Assembly: GCA_017483125.1 (NCBI GenBank)
Contig: JAFULU010000238.1
Coordinates: 1-34,162 of the forward strand
DNA from: Clostridia bacterium
GTDB lineage: Bacteria > Bacillota > Clostridia > Oscillospirales > CAG-272
Direction of reading: 5' to 3'
Length of the DNA: 34,162 bases
The translations under genes were made by a program, and so were the position numbers. Of this stretch, positions 21,597-28,522 are shown one piece after another (position 1 is the stretch's first letter; every line of letters starts with the position of its first letter). Under the pieces are notes generated by a model. The model was given only the letters and a program-made list of their open reading frames with translations. It was not told the origin of the DNA and did not search any database.

Positions 21597-24500
21597 ATGA
21601 GCATCGCCGTATCCAAGGATTCTCTGTCCAACCGCCGTCTGTACCTGAAGAACCGCCGTACCCTCATCAGCTTCTCCGAGGAGGGTCAGCTTGAGCGCGT
21701 TACCCTCGGTCAGAGCCTCTGTGAGAAGTCCATCGAGGCCCTGAAGCCCGATCTGGTCTCCATCGGGGATCACGCCCTGCGCCTGAAGGCCGCCGATACA
21801 GACGGTCACCATCCCCGCAAGATGAGCTTTACCTATACCGCCGCCACCCCCTTCTGCCTGTCGGACGCCCCCCTGCTGACCTTCGCCATCTCCCCCTACG
21901 ACGGAGAGCGGGACAGCCAATACTTCTCCGACGTGGCCGAGAACAAGTACTTCGTGGAGAAGCCCGACCCCCTGCTGGTCAGTCAGTCCTATATCACCGT
22001 CACCCTCATGGGCGGCGGCCGCGAGGCCTCCCGCACGGTTCAGCTTACCAATTACGGATTTAACCGCATCTACGCCAACTTCGCGGGGGAATCTGTGGTC
22101 TCCTCGGTGGAGGCCATCCGCTTCGACTACCTCATGGACGAGGAGGTCCCCGAATGGCAGAGAGTCATTAAGCTGGATACCGTAGAAGCCGCCATGAGCG
22201 TGGACTTCACCTTCAAGGGCAAGGGCATGGAGGTGCTGTTCGAGGCCGAGAACGGCACCGTGACCCATAGGGACGATACCGTGACCTACACCTTCGCGGG
22301 GGAGTCCTCCCTGACCCTCCCCGACCTCACCGACGGAAAGAATACCGTCTGCGACGTCTTCCTGCCCATTAAAAATACTCTGGTGCTCCGCATGGACGCC
22401 ACCACCCCCGCCGTCGGTCTGACGGTGCAGTTCAAGACCGACGGCGAGAATTTCTTCTCGGCTGACAAGCAGAAAACCTTCGCCTTGGGAGGGCTGGATA
22501 CCCCTCAGACGGTCTACCTCAACCTCTCGGACTGCGAAAAGGCCGTGGGACGGCTGACGGGCATCCGTCTCATTCCCCGCGCAAGCACCGCTGAGGCCGT
22601 GACTCTGCGGCTGTGGAAGGTGGCCTTTGAGCAGGAGAAAAAGATCGGGCCTTCCGCGGGTCGTTTCCTGTCCTGTATCGCTGATACCGAGGCCGAGAGC
22701 ATCACCTTTACCTGTGAGCTCGACCCCGCCTATATGAGCCGCGAGCTGGCGGTCTACGACGTGTTCCCCAGCGATATCCACCCCGATCTGGGTAAGCTGG
22801 AGTGTGTGGCCCGCACCCGTATCGAGTCGGCCACCGTCACCCTGACCGCCCCCCTCATGCGGGGCAACGTCACCCGCATCGCCTCCCAGTTTCTGGGTGC
22901 CGTCCTGCCTCCCGTCTGTGACAGCTGTGTAGACGAGGATTGGACGCCTCTGGCCGAGCGCACCGTCATTGAGAACTGGAAGGACATCTGCGGTGAGAAC
23001 CCCTACGCCTTCGAGCTGCCCGACTATACCGTGTCTGTTCTGGACTTCGGTGCCAAGGGCGACGGCTTCACGAACGATACCGACGCCATCCAGGCCGCCA
23101 TCGACCACGTGAGCAACGCAGGGGGCGGTACGGTGGTGATCCCCGGCGGGGTGAATATCCACAGCGGTATGGACATGGGCCGCCGCTTTGTGGTGACCAA
23201 CCTGTATATCCGCAGCTTCGTGGAGCTTTGGGTGGAGGAGGGAGCCGTCCTGTGGCAGGCCGACGACATTTCCTACTATAAGATGCTTCCCCGCTTCGGT
23301 CACAACGTCTCCATGACGGGTGTCAACTGGCCCGCCAACCACACCTCGGGCAATATGCCCCTGCTCTACGCCTTCCGCGAGGAGCGCTTCCGTCTGACGG
23401 GCGGCGGTACCGTCCGTATGTGCGACACCGAGAGCGCCAGCGAGGACGGCTACTTCCGCTTCATCGGGGACAACGTCTGCATCGGGTGCTGTGACCGTAT
23501 GCACGTCTGCCCCATCGGCATCGTAGAGTGCGACACCTTTGAGGTCAGCAGTCTTACCGTCATCCGCTCCAGCGGCGTGTACATGAGCCTCCCCCGCAAC
23601 CACCACGGCTACTTCGCCAACCTCCTTCTGGACGAGGCCAAGTGTACGGGTGCCGACGGTATGTGGCCCTCGGCCTCGGAGGGTATGCGATTCACCCGCA
23701 TCCTGCTCAACACCAACGACGACGGCATCTGCCTCTCGGCCAACTACAACGACCCCCGTGATATGCTGTGGAACTTCACCCACCCCGGCACCGAGCGCAG
23801 TACCCGAGACATCGAGCTGTCCCACTCCCGCTTCAACTGCTACGTCTTCACCGCCTCCGCCATCTCCTTCTGCGTCTGGGGCACTGATACCCCCGATCTG
23901 GAGCGGGCCGAGGTGCGGAATATCCACATCTTCGACACCTCTCTGGAGGGCCGCGTCTCCATCGGCGGCTGGACCGACAACCCCTACTACGGTGTCTTCC
24001 CCTTCGACAACTCCGAGACCGACGATTTCTCCCCCGTCAAGGACGTCCGCATCCACAACTGCGAGCTCCGCTCTCCCCTGGGTCTGGGTGCACTCCGCAT
24101 CCTGAATCTGGAGAACGACCTGGGCATCAAGTCCCCCTCCCAGTTCGAGCGGGGTGACTTCCTCCGCCGTCCCGCCGAGCGCAACCCCGACTGGCGGCTT
24201 GGGCTCTCGGGCTGGTCCTACACCACCCGCGAGGCGGTGGATCAGATCATTTTCTACGGCAAGGCCTGCGCCGTCCTCACCCCCGTCCGAGGCAAGGTCT
24301 GCGACCTGTGGCAGGGCCTGTACCTCACCGAAGGCACCCACACCAGGCGCTTTTCCTACAAGGCAAGCGGAAACTTCACGGCTTTCGTCCGCCGTGCCGA
24401 GGACCTGACCCGCCCCACGGGTGCCGCTCCCACCCTGACCACCCTCCACGAGGAGACCATCACCTGCGGTCTTGACGGCTACCTCCCCGGCCGTGACTGG

Positions 24501-24617
24501 CAGACGGCCGAGATCACCTTCACGGTCCCCGAGGACGGTCTGTACCAAGTGGGCGTTGCGGGAACCCTGCGCGAAACCGTCGGTCTCTACGCCACGGATT
24601 TTTCGCTGGACGCGTGA
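21597..24617 (+). CDS. Large right-handed beta-helix glycosidase, pectate lyase 3/GH28-like
   Basis: 1006 residues from the ATG at 21597 (AAAGGAG upstream). There is no signal peptide or linker, so it should be cytoplasmic. Residues 1-470 are beta-rich with no recognised domain. Around residue 480 the classic entry of GH28/pectate-lyase-3 helices appears: 'VLDFGAKGDGFTNDTDAIQA' followed by 'GGGTVVIPGG'. Further on, 'CTGADGMWPSASEG' near 680 and 'LLNTNDDGICLSANYNDPRD' near 705 resemble the 'NTDG' and 'DD' aspartate sites of GH28. A beta-sandwich of about 130 residues closes the protein. Family members cleave galacturonan or related acidic glycans; the cytoplasmic site suggests small imported oligosaccharides (inference). 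It stands alone as a single-gene unit. Confidence 0.75.
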   Translation: MSIAVSKDSLSNRRLYLKNRRTLISFSEEGQLERVTLGQSLCEKSIEALKPDLVSIGDHALRLKAADTDGHHPRKMSFTYTAATPFCLSDAPLLTFAISPYDGERDSQYFSDVAENKYFVEKPDPLLVSQSYITVTLMGGGREASRTVQLTNYGFNRIYANFAGESVVSSVEAIRFDYLMDEEVPEWQRVIKLDTVEAAMSVDFTFKGKGMEVLFEAENGTVTHRDDTVTYTFAGESSLTLPDLTDGKNTVCDVFLPIKNTLVLRMDATTPAVGLTVQFKTDGENFFSADKQKTFALGGLDTPQTVYLNLSDCEKAVGRLTGIRLIPRASTAEAVTLRLWKVAFEQEKKIGPSAGRFLSCIADTEAESITFTCELDPAYMSRELAVYDVFPSDIHPDLGKLECVARTRIESATVTLTAPLMRGNVTRIASQFLGAVLPPVCDSCVDEDWTPLAERTVIENWKDICGENPYAFELPDYTVSVLDFGAKGDGFTNDTDAIQAAIDHVSNAGGGTVVIPGGVNIHSGMDMGRRFVVTNLYIRSFVELWVEEGAVLWQADDISYYKMLPRFGHNVSMTGVNWPANHTSGNMPLLYAFREERFRLTGGGTVRMCDTESASEDGYFRFIGDNVCIGCCDRMHVCPIGIVECDTFEVSSLTVIRSSGVYMSLPRNHHGYFANLLLDEAKCTGADGMWPSASEGMRFTRILLNTNDDGICLSANYNDPRDMLWNFTHPGTERSTRDIELSHSRFNCYVFTASAISFCVWGTDTPDLERAEVRNIHIFDTSLEGRVSIGGWTDNPYYGVFPFDNSETDDFSPVKDVRIHNCELRSPLGLGALRILNLENDLGIKSPSQFERGDFLRRPAERNPDWRLGLSGWSYTTREAVDQIIFYGKACAVLTPVRGKVCDLWQGLYLTEGTHTRRFSYKASGNFTAFVRRAEDLTRPTGAAPTLTTLHEETITCGLDGYLPGRDWQTAEITFTVPEDGLYQVGVAGTLRETVGLYATDFSLDA

Positions 24618-24712
24618 CCGCACAGTCAAGTCTTGGTCAAATTGCCCAATTTGTCGTCCCTTTGTCTATGGAAATTTCACGGATATTTTCAAAAGAAATT
24701 TTCAGAAAACCC

Positions 24713-24741
24713 TTGCAAAATCAAGGAAAATGTGCTATTAT
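24713..24741 (+). promoter_or_regulatory. Sigma-A promoter of rpsT
   Basis: TTGCAA (24713-24718), 17-bp spacer, TATTAT (24736-24741). The preceding 24618-24712 holds only AT-rich sequence with a small CAAATT/AATTTG hairpin, possibly the weak terminator of the upstream gene. Confidence 0.75.
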
Positions 24742-24749
24742 ATAGGAGT

Positions 24750-24828
24750 ATATGTGTGGCCTTACCACATACCCTCTCAGATGAGGTAAGGTTGGAGCAT
24801 AAATTTATGCTAAGAGGAGGACAAACTC
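24750..24828 (+). promoter_or_regulatory. Structured 5' leader of rpsT, candidate autoregulatory element
   Basis: Two mutually exclusive pairings exist: ATGTG/CACAT around 24751-24769, and CCTTACC with GGTAAGG (24760-24766 with 24785-24791), the latter closing an inner CCTC/GAGG stem. A perfect palindrome GCATAAATTTATGC (24797-24810) then stands just before the AGAGGAGG ribosome site. Ribosomal protein leaders commonly bind their own product; that S20 binds here is inference. Confidence 0.5.
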
Positions 24829-25095
24829 ATGCCGAACATTAAGTCTGCAAAGAAGCGCGTGAAGGTGACTGAGACCAAGACCCTTCAGAACAAGATGTTC
24901 CGTTCCCAGATGAAGACCGACATCAAGAAGTACCAGGCCGCTCTGGCCGCCGGCGATATGGCTGCCGCTCAGGAGCTGTACAAGGCCGCCGTCAAGAAGA
25001 TCGACGTGGCCGCTTCCAAGGGTATCATCCACAAGAACGCCGCCGCTCACAAGAAGAGCGCATTCACCAAGGCTCTCAACAGCCTGAACGCTTGA
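24829..25095 (+). CDS. rpsT: Small ribosomal subunit protein bS20
   Basis: 88 residues, the usual size for S20, which binds 16S rRNA early in assembly of the small subunit. The start 'MPNIKSAKKRVKVTETKTLQ' and the lysine/alanine-rich helical body with 'ASKGIIHKNAAAHKKSAF' are diagnostic. GAGGAGG lies before the ATG. It has its own promoter, a folded leader and a strong terminator, so it is a single-gene unit. Confidence 0.97.
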   Translation: MPNIKSAKKRVKVTETKTLQNKMFRSQMKTDIKKYQAALAAGDMAAAQELYKAAVKKIDVAASKGIIHKNAAAHKKSAFTKALNSLNA

Positions 25096-25114
25096 TTGCG
25101 AGCTAAGACGAACC

Positions 25115-25159
25115 AAAAAACACCGCTACGGTCTACTCAAGCCGTGGCGGTGTTTTTTT
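25115..25159. terminator. Terminator of rpsT
   Basis: A long stem AAAAAACACCGC.ACGG with CCGT.GCGGTGTTTTTT closes a ten-base loop; on the plus strand it ends in a run of seven T, on the minus strand in T6, so it can work in both directions. Confidence 0.87.
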
Positions 25160-25317
25160 ACCCGAATCATCGGAAATTCGGTGTGGAACACGGGTGTCAT
25201 GACAAAAAACAAATCAAGAACGGGAGTCACCGCGTGGGGCCTCCCATTTTGTATCTTGTATAGGCGATTGCAAAACGCTTCAAATCTGGGTTTGGCGGTG
25301 AGGTTGAAAATGAAGCC

Positions 25318-25419
25318 GTAGGGACCGGCGTCCCCGACGGTCCGCAAATATCATTGACCTTGACCCGACAAAGATTTTGGGGCAAACGGTGGCGGACCGT
25401 CGAGGACGCCGGTCCCTAC
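25318..25419. repeat. Miniature inverted-repeat element, GTAGGGACCGGCG type
   Basis: Arms 25318-25345 and 25392-25419 are reverse complements with 27 of 28 bases matching and a 46-base interior. Each arm folds on itself (GGACCG with CGGTCC). The layout equals the 20555-20660 element though arm sequences differ after GTAGGGA. The rest of the gene-free stretch 25160-25439 holds a GGGAG/CTCCC hairpin (about 25220-25247) and a sequence near 25280 that loosely resembles the end of element A. Confidence 0.85.
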
Positions 25420-25439
25420 ATTCAAGGGGGATCTCACCG

Positions 25440-26066
25440 TCACGCATCCCGCGACTCGATGATGAACACCCCGCCCTTCTTCACTGCGATGAACGCCACG
25501 TTCCCCGTGATCTCGTTGGAGACGGCGAACTGGTTGCGGCGGCGGAGGGTGGCCTTCTTCAGGGGGTACTTGCACCCCTCGATGTCTACCCCCTTGACCA
25601 CCTCGTCGACGGCGATGATCGAGAGATACCTGTAGGGACTGCGGGCGATGAGGGTGGAGGTAGACTTCATATAGCGGGCGCGGCTCTGGCCGTCGGTGAC
25701 GGTGCCGTAGACCCCGCGGGCGTGCAGATCCTCCAGAATGGCCAGGGTGGACAGGGTGTGATCCAGCCGCCCCGAAAGGCCGCCGATGATGATGATCTCC
25801 TCGGCGCCGCGGTCTATGGCGATCTCCACCGCCAGCTGGGTGTCGGTGTAGTCCTTCTCGGCGGGGACCTGTTGAATTTCAAAGCCGCCGTCACGGGGCA
25901 CCGCGCCGATGGAGTCGAAATCCCCTAAAAGCAGGTTGATGCGCTCCCCCAGAGCCACGGCGGTATGGTAGCCCGAGTCGGCGGCGATGCAGAGATCGTC
26001 GGCCTTGGGGTGCTCGGTGATGTGTTCGGTGCGGACGGTGCCGCCGGTGTAGATGAACGCGCGCAT
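25440..26066 (-). CDS. thiN: Thiamine pyrophosphokinase
   Basis: 208 residues. ThiN transfers pyrophosphate from ATP to thiamine, giving thiamine pyrophosphate in the cytoplasm. Motifs in order: 'CIAADSGYHTAVALG' near 26, 'LLLGDFDSIGAVP' near 46, 'AEKDYTDTQLAVEIAI' near 69, 'IIGGLSGRLDHTLSTLAIL' near 93; the C-terminal thiamin-binding domain follows ('FAVSNEITGNVAFIAVKKG'). AAGGAGG precedes the ATG at 26066. It lies downstream of the tRNA-Ser gene on the same strand; no separate promoter is evident in the 56 bases after the tRNA terminator, so read-through may express it. No TPP riboswitch is visible. Confidence 0.92.
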   Translation of the reverse strand: MRAFIYTGGTVRTEHITEHPKADDLCIAADSGYHTAVALGERINLLLGDFDSIGAVPRDGGFEIQQVPAEKDYTDTQLAVEIAIDRGAEEIIIIGGLSGRLDHTLSTLAILEDLHARGVYGTVTDGQSRARYMKSTSTLIARSPYRYLSIIAVDEVVKGVDIEGCKYPLKKATLRRRNQFAVSNEITGNVAFIAVKKGGVFIIESRDA

Positions 26067-26109
26067 GGGGGCCTCCTTGGGATGGATTCCGTCACCGAAA
26101 AAGCCCCAT

Positions 26110-26143
26110 AAAAAGCAAAATCCCCAAGGCTTGCGCCTCGGGG
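26110..26143 (-). terminator. Terminator after tRNA-Ser
   Basis: Stem CCCCGAGGC with GCCTTGGGG (26122-26143) and a T-rich tail ATTTTGCTTTTT on the minus strand. Confidence 0.8.
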
Positions 26144-26148
26144 GTATT

Positions 26149-26240
26149 TGGCGGAGAGGGAGGGATTCGAACCCTCGTTAGGGTATTAGCCTAAACACGA
26201 TTTCCAGTCGTGCGCCTTAGACCAGCTCAGCCACCTCTCC
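26149..26240 (-). tRNA. tRNA-Ser (anticodon GGA)
   Basis: 92 nucleotides including an encoded CCA end. Acceptor stem GGAGAGG/CCTCTCC, anticodon stem CACGA/TCGTG with loop CTGGAAA giving anticodon GGA, a long variable arm TTAGG...CCTAA typical of serine tRNA, and T arm with TTCGAAT. It reads UCC and UCU codons. Confidence 0.97.
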
Positions 26241-26266
26241 ATGGGTGTCGTTCTGGCGACTGGACT

Positions 26267-26295
26267 ATGATACCACAAAAAAAGAGATTTGTCAA
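26267..26295 (-). promoter_or_regulatory. Sigma-A promoter of tRNA-Ser
   Basis: Minus strand: TTGACA (26290-26295), 17-bp spacer, TATCAT (26267-26272), about 27 bases before the tRNA 5' end. Confidence 0.87.
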
Positions 26296-26352
26296 GGGGT
26301 TTTGGAAAAGTTTTTCGATTTTTCTCAAAAATCTTTCGTCGAAGACCAAACC

Positions 26353-26889
26353 TCAACCCACCGCCCGTCGCGCGGCCTCCAGGATCGGCGCGGGATCCTC
26401 ACAGAGCACCAGAAAGACCCAGTTCCCCTCAGCGGCCACCCAACCGGACGAGACCACCTCCCCCCACTCGCTCCCCGCAAAGCCTCGCGCAAGGGTGTCC
26501 AGCCGTCCGCGGCAGAGGGCCGCCACCGTCCGCGCCGTGTCCCCGTCGGCACAGCGGAAGACCCCCAGCTCGAAGGGGTAAGGGGCCACCGAGAGATAGA
26601 GGGCGGCATCCTGCACGGGCGGATTGTCGGTGGAGTCCCCGCCCAGAAGACCGCGGGCGGCCTCGCCGTAGAGAGCGGAGAGAAAGGTCTCGGTCAGGTG
26701 GTGGGGGGAGGCGGCGGGAGCGGCGGTGAGGCGGATGATGCCGTCGGGGAGGGTCTGGGCGGTGTCGGTCACGGCGGTGAGGGCGGCGGTCAGCACCTCC
26801 GAGGCGGCGGGGGGCGGGTCGCTTGTCCCGCAGGCGGAGAAGAGCAGGGACAGGATCAGCAGGAGTACGAGGAAACGCGGATGGCCCAT
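26353..26889 (-). CDS. Small lipoprotein, DUF4358-like
   Basis: 178 residues from the ATG at 26889 (AAAGGAG upstream); the in-frame ATG at 26913 lies before the ribosome site and partly in element C. Signal peptide 'HPRFLVLLLILSLLFSACG' with lipobox 'FSAC' near residue 20. The C-terminal 100 residues, 'PYPFELGVFRCADGDTARTV' and 'GNWVFLVLCEDPAPILEAAR', follow the pattern of DUF4358 lipoproteins found in many Clostridia ('...E.AVFK..D......GNYV.LVI...'). Function unknown; some relatives lie near sporulation or envelope genes, but nothing here supports that. Confidence 0.65.
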   Translation of the reverse strand: MGHPRFLVLLLILSLLFSACGTSDPPPAASEVLTAALTAVTDTAQTLPDGIIRLTAAPAASPHHLTETFLSALYGEAARGLLGGDSTDNPPVQDAALYLSVAPYPFELGVFRCADGDTARTVAALCRGRLDTLARGFAGSEWGEVVSSGWVAAEGNWVFLVLCEDPAPILEAARRAVG

Positions 26890-26908
26890 GACGGCTCCTT
26901 TCTGGAAA

Positions 26909-27162
26909 TGCAAAATTCAAAAGGCAAAATGCAAAATCAAGTACGGAGAGAGCGGGGAGGACGGCCCACAGGCGGCGCATAAGCGGCGCATAGGCGGCGC
27001 CTGTGGCGCTGTCACCGCATTTTATGCGCGCGGGGCGGAAATTATCGCAAAAGCCCTTGCGGAAATCTTGCTGATGTGGTACAATAAAAGGGTAAGAACG
27101 CCCCCAGGCGCCGTTTCCGTCCCCGCGCTCTTGATTTTGCATTTTGCATTTTGAATTTTGCA
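26909..27162. repeat. Element C: inverted arms of four TGCAAAA-type heptamers
   Basis: The left arm (26909-26941) reads TGCAAAA, TTCAAAA, GGCAAAA, TGCAAAA and then TCAAG. The right arm (27130-27162) is its reverse complement with one mismatch in 33: CTTGA, then TTTTGCA, TTTTGCA, TTTTGAA, TTTTGCA. The interior of 188 bases contains three 11-bp direct repeats (about 26970-27002, AGGCGGCGCAT type), a CACAGGC/GCCTGTG hairpin, a CGCAT-TTT-ATGCG hairpin (27017-27029) and the promoter of the 27184 gene. No end motifs like those of element A are found. Confidence 0.7.
27057..27085 (+). promoter_or_regulatory. Promoter of the yqeG-like gene, inside element C
   Basis: TTGCGG (27057-27062), 17-bp spacer, TACAAT (27080-27085). 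The mRNA leader would carry the right heptamer arm of element C. Confidence 0.7.
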
Positions 27163-27183
27163 TTTATTAGGTAGGAGTTTGCC

Positions 27184-27693
27184 ATGAAAAACCCCATGAT
27201 GCCCGACTATATGTTCCGCACCTTCGATGAGATCACCCCCGCGTTCCTGCGGGAGCTGGGGGTCAAGGCCATCCTCGCGGACATTGACAACACCCTGGCC
27301 CCCTACGAGCAGCCCGAGCCCGACCAGCGCATCAAGGGCTGGATCGCCTCCCTTTCCGAGGCGGGCATCGGCATCGCCTTCGTCTCCAACAACGATTGGG
27401 AGCGGGTCAATCGGTTCAACGCCACCCTGGGGGTCCCCGCCTACGCCAAGAGCGGCAAGCCCTTCAAGAAGAATCTCGTCAAGGCCATGAACGATCTCGG
27501 CGGGACGCTTGAGACCACCGTCATGCTGGGGGATCAGCTCCTGACCGACGCCCTGGCGGGGCATAATCTGGGGGTCAAGTGCCTCATCGTGCCGCCCATT
27601 CGGGACAAAAAGAACGCGTTCTTCAAGTTCAAGCGGTGGCTGGAGAAGCCTGTGGTGAGGAAGTTCAAGAGGAAGAACGGGATTGAGTGGTGA
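27184..27693 (+). CDS. yqeG: YqeG family HAD IIIA-type phosphatase
   Basis: 169 residues, a typical YqeG length. HAD motifs in order: 'AILADIDNTLAPYEQPEP' near residue 30 (nucleophile and acid aspartates), 'IAFVSNNDWERV' near 63 (motif II), 'AKSGKPFKKNL' near 88 (motif III lysine) and 'VMLGDQLLTDALAGHNLG' near 115 (motif IV aspartates). In Firmicutes yqeG usually heads an operon with the GTPase yqeH and aroE; here it is followed by unrelated genes. The substrate is unknown, though phosphatidylglycerophosphate has been proposed for the wider family. AGGAG precedes the ATG. Confidence 0.9.
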   Translation: MKNPMMPDYMFRTFDEITPAFLRELGVKAILADIDNTLAPYEQPEPDQRIKGWIASLSEAGIGIAFVSNNDWERVNRFNATLGVPAYAKSGKPFKKNLVKAMNDLGGTLETTVMLGDQLLTDALAGHNLGVKCLIVPPIRDKKNAFFKFKRWLEKPVVRKFKRKNGIEW

Positions 27694-27741
27694 TCTTCTC
27701 ACGGTTCGGTTGAGGCGCGTTGCCGAAATGGTTGATTGAAT

Positions 27742-27769
27742 TTTCCATGCGGTCGTTGTATGATATAAT
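27742..27769 (+). promoter_or_regulatory. Probable promoter of the zinc-ribbon/membrane gene pair
   Basis: TTTCCA (27742-27747), 16-bp spacer, perfect TATAAT (27764-27769), about 38 bases before the ATG at 27807. The -35 is weak. Confidence 0.6.
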
Positions 27770-27806
27770 TACAGGATACATACACACCGTAAGAAAGGAG
27801 ACCACC

Positions 27807-28085
27807 ATGAGAACTGCCGCCATTTGCCTCGCAATTCTCATCCCCTCCCTCGTGATCGTGTTTCTCGTCAATATCCCCCGCATAGAACGGATCCGGGAGC
27901 TGGCCTCCCACCGCTATATCTGTCCCTCCTGCGGCAGTCGGTTCCGCGTGAAATGGTTCCGTCTGTTTTTCGTGCGGTGGCAGGTAGAAACCACCGACAA
28001 GGCCACTCTGACCTGCCCCGTCTGCAAGACCCGCGACCTCTGTCGGCGGGAGGATTCCATTTACGAGGAGGGTGAACGGGTATGA
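27807..28085 (+). CDS. Small membrane protein with zinc ribbon
   Basis: 92 residues from the ATG at 27807 (AAAGGAG upstream). One N-terminal membrane helix, 'AAICLAILIPSLVIVFLV', is followed by a cytoplasmic or exposed domain with two Cys-x2-Cys pairs, 'YICPSCGSRFRVKWF' and 'LTCPVCKTRDLC', i.e. a zinc ribbon. I do not recognise a named family. Its stop overlaps the next start by ATGA, so the two proteins are translated together and may interact. Confidence 0.75.
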   Translation: MRTAAICLAILIPSLVIVFLVNIPRIERIRELASHRYICPSCGSRFRVKWFRLFFVRWQVETTDKATLTCPVCKTRDLCRREDSIYEEGERV

Positions 28086-28459
28086 AACAGTCAACCGCCG
28101 TTTCGGTCATTAAAATCAGCAGTATCGTAAGCATCGCCGCCGTGGCCATCACGGTGCTTGCCACCATACTCTCCAAAAACGCGATCTGGTGGCTCACTAT
28201 CACCGGGCCTTTGTATCAGGCCGCCCTGCTGATCGCCGCCTTCTGGGGGTGGTCCCCCGAGGACCGCGACCGCCTCGCCCTTTTGATCGTGGGGATCATC
28301 CGTCTCGTGGCAACGGCGGGCATGGGCTTCTCCGCCCTGCTGGCCATGTTCCGTGAGGCGTCCCTGATCCAGGTCGGGTCCCTCTTGCAGCCGGCCGCCG
28401 CCGCGCTGTTCGTGGTCGGGGTCATACTGTATGGGAAGGAAAAGCGGGAGAGAGAGTAG
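28082..28459 (+). CDS. Small multi-pass membrane protein of unknown function
   Basis: 125 residues with three or four hydrophobic helices: 'ISSIVSIAAVAITVLATIL', 'LTITGPLYQAALLIAAFWGW', 'LALLIVGIIRLVATAGMGFS' and 'LLQPAAAALFVVGVILYG', ending in a basic/acidic tail KEKRERE. No family recognised. It overlaps the zinc-ribbon gene by four bases (ATGA) and is followed by a shared terminator. Confidence 0.75.
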   Translation: MKQSTAVSVIKISSIVSIAAVAITVLATILSKNAIWWLTITGPLYQAALLIAAFWGWSPEDRDRLALLIVGIIRLVATAGMGFSALLAMFREASLIQVGSLLQPAAAALFVVGVILYGKEKRERE

Positions 28460-28469
28460 ACCGATACCG

Positions 28470-28508
28470 AAAAAAAACAGGTGTTTCCCCGACGGAAGCA
28501 CCTGTTTT
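28470..28508. terminator. Bidirectional terminator between convergent genes
   Basis: AAAACAGGTG.TTCC pairs with GGAA.CACCTGTTTT (28474-28508). On the minus strand it is followed by eight T (28470-28477), on the plus strand it ends in TTTT. Confidence 0.85.
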
Positions 28509-28522
28509 CGTATGTGTGCGGT

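Noticed and set aside
21456..24629. A 1057-codon minus-strand frame opposite the beta-helix glycosidase
   Set aside because: It is a shadow of the real gene; it has no ribosome site and its product shows no domain.
25126..25347. 73-codon minus-strand frame between rpsT and thiN
   Set aside because: It overlaps the rpsT terminator and an inverted-repeat arm and has no ribosome site or recognisable content.
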